64,000 nucleotides of DNA from Clitopilus passeckerianus (lineage: Eukaryota; Basidiomycota; Agaricomycetes; Agaricales; Entolomataceae): the NCBI GenBank assembly GCA_944990035.1, contig CALYLX010000160.1:62001-126000 (forward strand). Reading direction: 5' to 3'. The position numbers were made by a program, and so were the translations under genes. The notes under the pieces were generated by a model. That model did no database searches. It had not been told where the DNA came from and saw only the letters and a list, made by a program, of their open reading frames with translations. Positions 1-9,908 of the stretch are shown piece by piece (the stretch's first letter is position 1; every line of letters begins with the position of its first letter).

Positions 1-2040
1 AAACATCTGGCTATATCATTTTGCCCCAATCACATGACTCAGCATGGAAATATTTGTCATTCACTGTGCGTGCAAATCTTTGCAAAACTATGCCATTAGG
101 CCCCATAGCGGAATATATCTGTCCACTTGGGGAGAGGATGAACAAGAATCTGGTCTGTTCGTCATCTGTGAATCTCCGATACCTTCCCCGCATCTAGGAA
201 GTCAGTAAGCACAGTTGGAATACCTCGTTGAATGGGAGAACCCACCAAGTTTGCTCAACACGGCAGCAGGATTTCGGTCGCAAGCTCATGATCAGTGATT
301 TACCCCACTAATCCTTCCGATTGAAAGTGAGATCACGTGTAACAAAATCACTGGATTTTCCATGGGATCAATTGACGTTTGCGTAAGAATTCCTTGCTGA
401 CAGTCTCGCAAACCACCATCGATACACCATCGGATCTTTGTGAGCGCGATGGACAAGGACGAAGGCTTGGGAAAAGAGTGGTATAGTTTTTGAGCTGGTT
501 AACCCTTACAAACAGCGAAATTGCAGACATATGTGAATTGTTCATTTTCACCGTGACGATGAATTAGTAAAGCCAGACGCGTTCGCTCAGAAATGGACCA
601 TGGTACTTGGGAGCATCGGGGAATGGGCGTCGGAAAAATCCGAGCAAATCACTCCTTGAAAAGCTGAGCCCAGCGGTTACAGGTCCCTCGCCCGATTTCA
701 GGAAAACACATTGATCCTTAATGATTCCTCATCAACGGAGATCAGAGCGATCAGAGTCAAATTAAAGTCGTGGTTGAGCGATTTTGAAGACGCTAGAGAT
801 GCAAGCGTAGATACAGTCGAAGATCCCCTTCCAAGGAGAGCGGATTATCTTCGCGAGTTCAAGTCGGTCGTTCTGGGATCGGTGGCCACCACCGTAGACA
901 GCGAATCGCCTTGTTTGTTGTCGCTACTGACTTACTCGAACAGATTGGCAAAGTTGGGAGACGTCGTCCTTGGTGCTACAGGCATACTGAGTAGTCTACG
1001 AGCAAACGAAAATTTTGACCAGAAACGGAGAGTGATAGCACCTCTACGGCATTCACGCGCAGCCTGTAGAGACCTCTAACCACCTATGGTGGGACATCGA
1101 CGCTGATTAATTCACCTGCGGTGGCCCAGGGCTCGAACTCTAGCTGAAGCTTTGGGGCAATAAATAAAGTGATCCATCCATTCCGCGATTTTGACCTAGC
1201 TCATGCCTCTGGCCTTACAGAATCGTACCACGCCAGTGCTTGGCATAATCGGGAAAGGGTAAACCTGAGTGAAGCCACCATGCAAGCAAGATGAATCTGA
1301 TCGCTGACTCAAACTCGGGGCGTTGTTGTATATCAGAGTTCGCACTGTTGTGAGATGAGATACCTTCGTGCGCAGTGGAACCGCTGCCGGACTTCTGCAG
1401 CCAAATAAATTGCACACTGTTTTGGTTTGTAGCTCGAGGGCTCCAAGGGTCCTTTTTGGTATCGGGAAACTCAGACATTTATCGACCTCACTGTATGTCA
1501 TTTATGTGTAGCATGTAGAGACGAGTACCAATGGAATACAACGGTTACTGAGATGAGAGGATAAACTACGAGGTATACATATACGTGGGAGAGACAATGG
1601 AAGAAGACTGCTTTGGCCATTGGGGACAATGGTGGCATCGACCACAATGAGTGGCCGTGATGCCAAAGCGTAAGGAAGTTCTCATGATGCACGATTTGCC
1701 TCGAGATAGCATAGAGAAGGGACTGAAAAGAATTCTCAAAGGAATCACTAGTAGTTTGGCCAGTTGACTGGTATTACCGAGACTGCCTGATACATGTACA
1801 CGGGTATCCAGTACCGAGTAATCTTTCCAATTGAATGCACGGGCGCCCAATTATAGATCCTCAGCCTGAAGCACGGGCTACTCTCCCCATTCCGGTCAAG
1901 TAGTTGTATTGAACGATGTACGTTTCATCGACTCCACCTTTCTACATAAAGGCTCAGCGATTGAGGGCAAACTATTCACAACTTGAACCGCCACAGGTCA
2001 CCTTCCAGCCACACGGCAGCCCTCTATTCTTCCTCTGAAC
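1..2040. other. Intergenic, no supported gene
   Basis: No open frame here has a recognisable domain or a convincing splice structure. The longest plus-strand frame (711-1079, 122 residues) has no motif I recognise and no supporting exons. The last 100 bases are probably the promoter and leader of the small secreted peptide gene at 2041; a TATA-like CTACATAAA lies near 1942. Confidence 0.5.
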
Positions 2041-2320
2041 ATGAAGTTGATCGCTATCACCCTCACCGCAGCCCTTCTTTCCATTGTCGCCGCCAATCCA
2101 ATTGAAGAACGCGAGAGAGTTGATAAACGAACCTATCCCACCCCTTGGGCCTGGTGCGACGGGCTTTGCTCTAACGCAGGGCGTGGAAAAGGTAACTATA
2201 ACGATGTAGTGCCGAGGTAGGCTCCGAATTATTCAAGCCACCCCTACCCAAGACTAACCTTCCATGTTCTTACTCAGGAGCTGTACTTGCGCCGATGGTT
2301 ATGTGATCTGGCACGGTTGA
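2041..2320 (+). CDS. Small secreted four-cysteine peptide, copy 1
   Basis: Two exons, 2041-2216 and 2278-2320, encode 72 residues. The first ~18 residues form a signal peptide (MKLIAITLTAALL start, alanine-rich end). A Lys-Arg pair at residues 29-30 (VDKR) is a candidate Kex2 site. The predicted mature peptide holds only four cysteines, WCDGLC (C-x3-C) and CTC (C-x-C). The intron has a GTAGGC donor and a CTCAG acceptor. It is phase 2 and sits between the two cysteine pairs, exactly as in the neighbour at 3175, so the two are tandem paralogs despite weak overall identity. The C-x3-C / C-x-C pair resembles the core of cysteine-stabilised alpha-beta folds, but two disulfides cannot prove that fold. 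Function unknown: effector, antimicrobial and signal roles are all possible. Confidence 0.75.
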
Positions 2321-3174
2321 AGTGGGCGAAATCAGCTATTGACATAGATTATATTTCCAAATGCTTCCATCATGTAACCGCCTGCGACTTCATCGTCAAT
2401 TTAACTGCCTTTGTTTCAATTCTATGCATGGCCCACACGTTCATTTATGACCCAACTCTTAAGATCGCTGCGATGAGAGGTGACGGTCAGAGAAGAAGTA
2501 ACTTGGGCGCTGGAGGACTATTCGATCAATGTGGCAGTGCGATACAAATGATCTGGATACCTCAAGCTCTCATCGGTTCGTTAGCAGGCCGAAGGCCGAA
2601 GCTGAGACGACAAAACATATTTATGAAGCTTTCGTCAATTGTGTTTCGAAGTGTGTATCTGGTCGATTAAAGGCCCACGCTTGAGGTAGTGTAGTGGGCT
2701 TTGAGTAAGCCTTAGCTACCAGGTCGGTGTACTATAATTTCGATCGTATTCGAGGCTTGGGCTCACCTGATCTCGTTTTAAGTTCATTTCCCCTCCACCT
2801 TGTACCCACCTGTAAGCCTAAGATTACTACAGTCCGCCTAATGTACAAATATTGTAACCATGAAGCATTTATACCCTGAAACTCTTACATTACCTCGCAG
2901 CCAATTGTCTAAAGTACATTGGCCCCTCTACCGTCGTCATTTATTTATTATACGGCCGTCTAAACGTTTTCAATAGCTCGGTGCTCCTGTGGATGGCCAC
3001 GCCTCGCTGGGCAGTTGTTAAGGAGGCAGACTAGGGTACGGCCTTCGTAAAGTATAAAATCTGACCATCCATGAGTGGAAAAGACTCATCAACCAACGAA
3101 ATCGAACGGCTTCATTTCAGCAAGGTTCCCAACCTCAACCAGTCACACTTCGAATCACAGCTCCTTCGACAGAG
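2321..3174. other. Intergenic with promoter of peptide copy 2
   Basis: No coding frame is supported between the two peptide genes. The 3' part holds the TATA box and an untranslated leader of about 90 bases for the gene at 3175. Confidence 0.5.
3053..3059 (+). promoter_or_regulatory. TATA box of peptide copy 2
   Basis: TATAAAA lies 116 bases upstream of the start codon at 3175, in a good position for a transcription start near 3085. Confidence 0.6.
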
Positions 3175-3476
3175 ATGAAATTGCTCGCTATCACCCTTGT
3201 CGCCACTGCTATTGCTATGGTCTCCGCCGCTCCAGCCACCGAACAGGTTGAAGCACGTAGCGAAATCGTTGAAAGGACTATCTTCGATCCAAACAATTTC
3301 CCTTGGTGCACTTACCTCTGCGAGCGATATGGAGGTCTCAACCAGGATCTTGGAGGAGGGTAAGTAACGTTTGTTAGGAATCCATTGCCGTTATACTGAG
3401 ATGCTCCCTTCCAATCAGAAAATGCGTCTGCAACGATGGTACCAAGATCGGATCTGGATGGCCGGTAACTAATTAG
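3175..3476 (+). CDS. Small secreted four-cysteine peptide, copy 2
   Basis: Exons 3175-3359 and 3419-3476 encode 80 residues. A signal peptide covers about residues 1-19 (MKLLAITLVATAIAMVSA), followed by an acidic propeptide (EQVEARSEIVER). The mature part has WCTYLC (C-x3-C) and KCVC (C-x-C), then NDG, where copy 1 has ADG. The intron is phase 2, GTAAGT...ATCAG, at the same place as in copy 1. The dibasic KR of copy 1 is replaced by ER, so processing may differ. Conserved between the copies are the signal peptide, tryptophan plus C-x3-C, and C-V/T-C-x-D-G. The gene is complete and has its own TATA box, which suggests it is expressed. Family and function not recognised. Confidence 0.8.
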
Positions 3477-4031
3477 ACTTGTATACTTAGATTTGGGCGG
3501 GATGATGATGAGTAGAGTGCCTATAGAAGATATGTGTTATATCAGAGTGCACTAGGAATGGTCATAAGCCGTCGAACTTGAGGCCTTCTGTTCCTACAAA
3601 GTGCAACAAATAGCAGGTTTGCTTGTCGCTGGCGCTTAGAAGGTTTACATCAGTTTGGAATGATTGACTCCGGTTCCTCCGGCTTGAGACCATCACTGGA
3701 CCTCTAACGATTACCTTTACCCCACCACAACCTCCGAGAGCTAGCACCTCCTTGGAACGAACTTCCAAATCATTCCACCTGTTTGCGTGGCGACGTATTG
3801 CAGCACAGCACATCAGTAATCTCAATTCCCTTTGTGCACCGTAAGGCGACGTATTAGGCGAGAAATGGCCGGGGCCGACATAGGGAGTTTCAGTTACGGG
3901 GAGGAGGTAAAGATTTACCTGGAACCAAATACGCCCAGCCCAGGATGCTTCTCGTATCTTGGACTCGACCGGCCATATATATGAGGCCTTGCCCTTGCTG
4001 ATCACTTCTCTCTGTTCCTCCACCTTGCGAG
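3477..4031. other. Intergenic, no supported gene
   Basis: No coding frame is supported. The stretch separates peptide copy 2 from the AA7 oxidase and presumably holds the 3' end of one and the promoter of the other. Confidence 0.5.
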
Positions 4032-6037
4032 ATGTTGCAGCTGAAATGGCTGCTGGCCCCCGCACTGTCATTTTCTCTTGCCTCTGCAGGCTGCTTCAAG
4101 TGCGACCTCGAGTCAGTCGGGATCAGTGCGGCATTCCCTGAAGATGGAAGCTATTCGTCGTTCATCACACCATGTATGATATTCTTCTGTGACGCACAGA
4201 CCGGCATGATTCATTGGATCTTTTGCAGTCAATCCACGGTTTATTTACAGGCCTACCGCCTTTACATTTCCTTCTACTGCCAAGCAAGTAGCAAAAGTAG
4301 TAGAACTTGCTATCAAGAACGATCTTCATGTCGCAGCACGGAGTGGTGGGGTAAGCGTCAGGACGGATATTCGCGCACGGCGTACTGACCGTTTATCGTA
4401 GCATAGCTACATTAGCAACAGTTTGGGTGGTAGAGATGGCGAAGTCATCGTTGACCTCCGCAATTTGACGGATATCGAGGTTGATCCCCAGACACATATC
4501 GCTACTATCGAGAGTGGTAATAGGTTGGGACCGGTCGCACTTGGCCTGAATAAGGCTGGGAGGGCGACACCTCATGGGACTTGTCCTGATGTAGGAATGG
4601 GCGGACATACATGTATGTTAAATCCTCATTTCCGGTCACGCACAAAAGCTGAATCTAGTTCTTTCTCAGCCTACGGAGGATCTGGGTATGTCAACAGACA
4701 ATGGGGCCTTGCCATCGACGCCATCGAATCCCTGGATGTCGTCTTGGCCAACGGCACCCTCACGCACGCTTCACAAGACGAAAACCCGGACTTATTCTGG
4801 GTGAGTGCTTTCTCTCCCAAAGCATAATCTTCGTATATGCTAACTACCCGCCTTTTAGGCTATGCGAGGCGCTGGAGGCTCCTTTGGTATAACCACAGCT
4901 TTCTACATGAAGACCTACCCTGTCCCTCCTAGCGTCACCCATTTCATATACTGGTACTTCAACCTTACGGTTGCTGAGGCTACCAAGGCCATTTCCACCT
5001 ACCAATCGTATATCCTTTCCGGACCCCCATCCACGTTTGGTATGAATCTGGATATCGGCTCAATCAGCACCAAGGGACATGTCTATATCTTTATTACCGG
5101 TGCTCTCTATGACGATCCAGAGAAGTTCAATTCGACGATCAAACCTTTAATCGATGGCTTCCCCGACCACGAAGCTGGGAGAGAGCCAATGATAACTATC
5201 AAGACAGGAAGCTATATAGAGATGCAAGAGGTAATGGGATTAGCCACCGGAAGCAAGAGTTTGTCGGACACGGCGGGTCAACCGTATAGGAGTTTCACAA
5301 AATCGTTGATGACCCCAGAGAAAGAGCCCATGACCGAGAAGGCGATTACCGCGCTCGTTAATTGGTTCGCGAACGACGCTGTAGAAGCGAAGGTGGTGAG
5401 TGGATCCTCTCATCCTACTTGCATAATCAGATACTCACAAATACATGTTCGGCAAGAACGCAAACTGCCTCTTGGAGACGTACGGCGGTCCCAACTCGTA
5501 CGTGAATCAAGTGCCGTTGGACACGACCGCCTTTGCGCGTAGAGACACGCTGTTCACGTTCGAGTGTGCGATGGGTGCTTCAAGGTCGGATGCCGACGAG
5601 CCCAGATATCAGTACATGGATGGCGAGTTACTTCATCAGTTGCCGTATACGTGAAATTGTTAACCTATGTGGTTATTACAGATATAATCAATACGATCGT
5701 GAAGAATATGCCTGATGACTGGGACTATGGGTAAGCTCTCCTTACTCGCTCACCTCCTAGCTCCTAGGTGTGAGCTAACACGTCTATAGGGCATACCCGA
5801 ACTACATCGATGACTCGCTCAAAGATTGTAAGTTCCCCCTTCGACATTCTCATCTACTGAGATAGTGACTGTATTCTGTTGAAAGGGCAAAAGCGGTATT
5901 ACGGCTCACATTATCAGAGGTTGCAGCAAATTAAGAAGAAATACGATCCGAAGAACATGTTTAGAGCCCCTCTCGGAATTGAGCTCCCTCCAGTGCAGAG
6001 ATGCGAAGTGTTTGAAGGTTATGACACCTTTAACTGA
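4032..6037 (+). CDS. Secreted FAD-linked oxidase (glucooligosaccharide oxidase/BBE-like, AA7)
   Basis: Nine exons (4032-4173, 4229-4350, 4402-4612, 4670-4800, 4859-5395, 5457-5622, 5682-5730, 5790-5827, 5886-6037) give 515 residues. A signal peptide (residues 1-19) precedes the FAD-binding type 4 domain. The flavin-attachment histidine is in RSGGHSY (His codon 4402-4404). CPDVGMGGH supplies the second, cysteinyl attachment (Cys codon 4582-4584), as in bicovalent carbohydrate oxidases. The C-terminal BBE segment is clear: DDWDYGAYPNYIDD, YGSHYQRLQQIKKKYDP. Family members oxidise the C1 of sugars or oligosaccharides to lactones and make hydrogen peroxide outside the cell; the substrate here cannot be read. 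Intron 6 (5623-5681) works only with a GC donor (GCGAGT). The 5396-5456 intron was chosen because its CAAG acceptor alone keeps the frame. Confidence 0.9.
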
Positions 6038-6382
6038 TGCAAATTCAGGGTAGACCCTAAGCAGGGGTTTTATGCACTAAGGACGGGATATGCCCAAAAC
6101 TCGACATGCCTCGTTAGGTTGATGGACCTAGCGGTGGAAGGGGCTCATCGTCGAAGAAAAGCTTGCTGGATCTTCCCACCAGACGACCGGAACCTTTCTT
6201 TTGCTTCATGACCTCCCTAGCGAAGGAACCATTTTCAGGCATGGGAGAGCTGGAAGTTGGAGAGAAGGAATACCTGTAGTTCATACTTCTGGTGAATGTA
6301 GAAATTTAGAGTTGTAGATCGGCCAGCAACCCAGATACGCAACTTTTTTGTATCACAGTACCAATTACGGCTGTTTTGGCAT

Positions 6383-6480
6383 GGGCGTTTAGCGCAGTGG
6401 TAGCGCGTATGCTTTGCACGAAGCACCCCGGTGCAACGATAGTTTGTATAAGGTCCAGGGTTCAATCCCCTGAACGTCCA
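6383..6480 (+). tRNA. tRNA-Ala(TGC) with 26-nt intron
   Basis: The acceptor stem GGGCGTT pairs with AACGTCC (6473-6479), with A6480 as discriminator. The D stem is GCGC/GCGC. The anticodon stem TATGC pairs with GTATA (6446-6450) through one G-T pair. The loop TTTGCA...T gives anticodon TGC at 6415-6417. The intron 6419-6444 sits at the canonical site one base after the anticodon. The T arm is CAGGG-TTCAATC-CCCTG. Internal promoter boxes A (from 6390) and B (GGTTCAATCC, 6459-6468) are intact, so it should be functional. Confidence 0.92.
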
Positions 6481-6481
6481 A

Positions 6482-6488
6482 TTTTTTT
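6482..6488 (+). terminator. RNA polymerase III T-run
   Basis: Seven consecutive T residues start two bases after the tRNA discriminator, a normal Pol III stop. Confidence 0.8.
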
Positions 6489-6671
6489 CTCCCCAACTTT
6501 GTTAGTTCCTCAATTAAAATTTCAGTTACTGGTGCAAGCAGCGAAAGATGTTCTCGACTGTGGCTTTTTCACAAATCAAATATGTCAATGGATAAACGAA
6601 CAATTAAATAGGCAGAAAGAGTACGATACAAGGTAGAGGTATATTTGCTTCAATTTTCCAAGAATAAATAC

Positions 6672-8025
6672 TCAGTTTTTGACGCCGAGACGCCCCCGTG
6701 TCATGTTAACCACAAGGTCCTTTGACTTGAGGATACCTGTGACCCAACCTCCGAGTATGAGTCCCCAGAACAGACCCATATACGAGGCACCATCCTATAA
6801 CAGTCACCGTCGTCAGCCATTGCTCGACATATGAGTGAGAAAGGGCTTACCAGGCCAACAGTAAGAGCGATAATCTCATAAGCACCCTTGTACTTCTTGG
6901 AAGGCACCTGACCATTCAGAAGGGCAACGACGTTGGGAACAATGGTACCACCATGACCACCTGCTTTCATTGCCTGCTTCTGCTCTCTGATGTTCGTGAT
7001 GTCTCCAGCTGCGAAGATGCGGGGATGGGAGGAGAGTTGAAGAGTGGGTTCGACCTTCACTTGCCCTGCAGCATCTAGGACACCTTCTCCAAGCGAAGCA
7101 GCAATGAAACCGGTGTTGGGCTTGGGCCCCCGAGCGGGAATCTGGAAGAGTTGTAAGCACCTATGTTGCCTGCACCACTCCGATAAACGACGTACGAGGA
7201 AGTCAGTTCCGATGGTACGGCCAGTCTTGGTCGTAATGGATGTTACAGAGCTAGGATCCTCGTTGAAGTACTTCTCCGGAACGACGTCGTTGAGAACAAG
7301 TTCAATGCCCTTAGATCGAACAAGGCGGTCAACTTTTGTCCTGTACTTGGCGGGATAGGTATCATTGAGGAGGTGCTCTTGCCCATGGACGATCGTGACT
7401 TTCTTGGGCTAATATAGGTGTTAGTAATCTAACAGGCTGAAAGGGTCCAAGAAACACTGACTGGGTAAGACTCTTTAATCTCGCCAGCAAGCTCTGATCA
7501 AGGTCTCGTGAGCAGCTGTCAAGTGAACAATATTGGTGGAAGCTTACCGATGCCAATAGCACCCCCGCCAACGACCACAATATTACTAGCTTTCTCAACC
7601 TTCGACCTCCAGCTGTTGACCGATTGCGAAATATCCGACTTTGCAACCGGGATATCTGCAGGTCCACCCCAATTGCTTCCGGTGGCGAGCACAAGTGCTG
7701 AATAGGTGATCTTCTCACTGTTGTCGAGTTCAACGTGGCCACCATTATCACTCTCGACGATTGAAGTGACAGTGCCAACAACAAGTTTACCATTCCCGTT
7801 GGGGAAGACGCCGTCGTAAGGAATTTGCATGCGTTCGTCAAAATTGCCTTGGGGTGTTACATGGGCTCGGAGGGCCGCGATACGGTGTAGGTAGAAAGGT
7901 CGGTCATTGACGAGGATAAGGTTGTGCTTGGAAAAATCAAGAGACCCTGCAAGATCTTTGGCAATGGTCGCACCAGCTGCACCACCACCAACCACGACAA
8001 CAGTCTTGCGCTGATCCGTCGACAT
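6672..8025 (-). CDS. AIFM2/FSP1-like NAD(P)H:quinone-type oxidoreductase
   Basis: A multi-exon gene read from 8025 down to a TGA at 6672-6674. The N terminus (MSTDQRKTVVVVGGGAAGA) carries the FAD Rossmann motif GxGxxA/G. LVLATGSNWG is the typical ATG motif. NIVVVGGGAIGIELAGEI is the second, NAD(P)H-binding Rossmann motif and spans an intron. IPARGPKPNTGF and the late FAD motif RIFAAGDITN follow. The C terminus (GLFWGLILGGWVTG) is a short hydrophobic stretch that could touch a membrane. The order matches AIFM2/FSP1-type flavoproteins, which reduce quinones to guard lipids from oxidation. No mitochondrial presequence is visible, so the likely site is cytosol or membrane surface. The exact substrate is inferred only from family. 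Confidence 0.88.
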
Positions 8026-8176
8026 ATCGAGATTAAGAGTTCAAGTGGACAATCAAGGATGAGGATGAAAGGATGGAAGTCGCCTTTTGGGTGTTTTCTC
8101 CCATCGACAGCCTAGCCAGCTTTATATTGCACGTCAAGAGAAGCATGCTAAACAGTTTTTCAAGCTGATGACCATA

Positions 8177-8407
8177 CTAAGCAGGGGCAATTGTCGTAAG
8201 GATTTCCCAGTAAGCAGGTGTAAGCGAGTGTGATGGTGATCGACGACCTAAATAAGGAAGGTACTGAGCAAATTTCATTGACGCGATGAAATTCGATGGC
8301 TTGAGCTTACCAAGTGACATGCGCCATGCATGCAATTGAATGCCCTCGTCTCTCTCGATTTCGTCCTTGTCATCAGTGATAGAGTAGGACGCCGGGGCTT
8401 CGGCCAC
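8177..8407 (-). CDS. Possible tiny protein (hypothetical)
   Basis: An ATG at 8407 opens a frame (MAEAPASYSITDDKDE) that runs to TAG at 8177-8179. A 63-nt stretch inside it has good splice ends (GTAAGC...TTTAG) and a length divisible by three. Spliced, the product would be about 55 residues with no recognised motif. It lies between two minus-strand genes and could equally be the 5' leader of the AIFM2-like gene or chance. Confidence 0.25.
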   Translation of the reverse strand: MAEAPASYSITDDKDEIERDEGIQLHAWRMSLGKLKPSNFIASMKFAQYLPYLGRRSPSHSLTPAYWEILTTIAPA

Positions 8408-8546
8408 ATTACACCTGATCTAAGACGTGTTTTCCCGCAAGACCCCATTCAAAATGGCGCAATTCTGATCACACTCTACATCTCAACAAAATGCGGGGAA
8501 TTGAAGCTCTCGTCGTCCAATGAGGGACTCAAATATTCCAGGTGTA

Positions 8547-9324
8547 TCATGATCCAATCCGTGATATTCCATAATGAAGGAGGAAGTATGTGACACAGGC
8601 TATAAGCACGAGTAGCAAGGCGATAGATTTCGAACTTATGGAAGACGTTTCATTTTCAACCTAATGTTACATGTGAGTTACAAACTAAGGTTGAGTGTAA
8701 TGCAGCACCTACCACAGAGGCGAATGGTGACAAAATAGGTATGGTAAAATGGAAAGCTCCTTGACGTGCATGCTTTTGTGGCGTTTGATAAGTGACCAAG
8801 TAGACCGCCGCTGAAAGAAGGATAGATAGAAACGCGAACAAGAGCATCTATAGTATTGTGTTAGGATATACTAGATTGCAAGCCCGCACTAATTCAACTC
8901 ACCACAAGTTTCTCGAGCATCGCGTGCTTCTTTTCGTGGTGCTCATTAAGTCGATCTAGTTCAATCTGGAGCCGTGTCACCAATCGGCGAGAAATCTGAA
9001 GTAGTTTCAACCCACATTCTTCTTGTCCTCGGTATTCTTCAGCATTTCTTGTTGCTCCTTTTGGTGGTTTTCTCGCGCTGCCAGCATAGTTTCTGCGGAC
9101 AAAGCTCGGGTAGCCCAATACTGTGCCGTCGGTGATATTGGCATTGGTGCCACTGTATCAGCCCTTGACGGGACTCTGATCTGTACAGCGGGTTGGGACA
9201 CGTTTGACTTCGTAGCCAGAGTCATTTCTTGTGCGAGTTGAAGCGTTCGAGATGAACCAGCAACTCGAAGATCCATTGAAGAGGCGAAAGGTGTGCTGGA
9301 TTTGTCCTTCCTAAGCTTGTTCAT
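8547..9324 (-). CDS. Hypothetical coiled-coil hairpin membrane protein
   Basis: Read from ATG 9324 (MNKLRKDKSSTPFASS) to TGA 8547-8549. A polar N-terminal half is followed by a charged helical stretch likely to form a coiled coil (ENHQKEQQEMLKNTEDKKN, then ISRRLVTRLQIELDRLNEHH). Two hydrophobic segments come next: MLLFAFLSILLSAAVYLVTY and, after a normal intron (GTAGGT...CATTAG), IALLLVLIACVTYFLL. This predicts a membrane hairpin with a cytosolic coiled coil. The junction between the two coiled-coil halves is odd: the only local splice that keeps the frame removes just 20 nt (8996-9015, GTGGGT...TTCAG). A different upstream exon structure remains possible. No family is recognised. Confidence 0.6.
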
Positions 9325-9908
9325 AGTGCAGCACCAGCTGAGGTGGATTGAGGGCAGAAAGCGATGTTTTCAATATCCAAGTCTATTTATCATAGAGGAG
9401 CGCCTGCGCTGCTCATTTTCTGGCAACAAACACGCAGAATCTATGAAGAACAGCAAGCAGGCCACGAACGCGCCGTGGTGTAATGGTTTGAAGTTCAAAC
9501 TTGGCCATTTGGGGGCAAGTGGCTATGCAATATTTGGTAGTGCCAACTGATGCAAACACTTCCATCTGCGATTGTTCCTGGCACCTTGGCAGGGACGGCT
9601 TCGTTCCAAGCCAGCATGTTCACCGAGTTTGTACGACCTTGGAAGGCAGACCCTAAGGAAACGGCAACACGACTGTCTTCACCATCTGTCAACAAGACAG
9701 CTCGGAGTTCTCATGGTCTGGACGCCCCTGTGTAGTCACTGGAACCCACGTTCGCGACCACAGCTTTGCTTGGATGGCTGTACTAAACTTGTGCCTACTG
9801 GCTTCTACCCGTATCCGCTTTGGGAAGAAACAGGTGTAATATACGGTTTTGATAGAGGTTAAGTTACCCTGATAATAAAGCCCTGGGACTTCCTTGCTTT
9901 CTCCCCTA
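9325..9908. other. Intergenic, divergent promoters
   Basis: This stretch separates the minus-strand hairpin protein from the plus-strand receptor-like gene. No supported coding frame. A tRNA box-A-like string near 9476 has no matching T arm. Confidence 0.45.

Noticed and set aside
711..1079. 122-codon plus-strand ORF
   Set aside because: No domain, no flanking exons and no good start context; not enough to call a gene.
1110..1150. GGGCTCGAACTC resembling a tRNA T arm
   Set aside because: No D arm, anticodon stem or acceptor pairing upstream.
9470..9600. tRNA-like string with a box-A-like GTGGTGTAATGG
   Set aside because: No matching acceptor stem or T arm with TTC-loop follows at tRNA distance, so not a tRNA.
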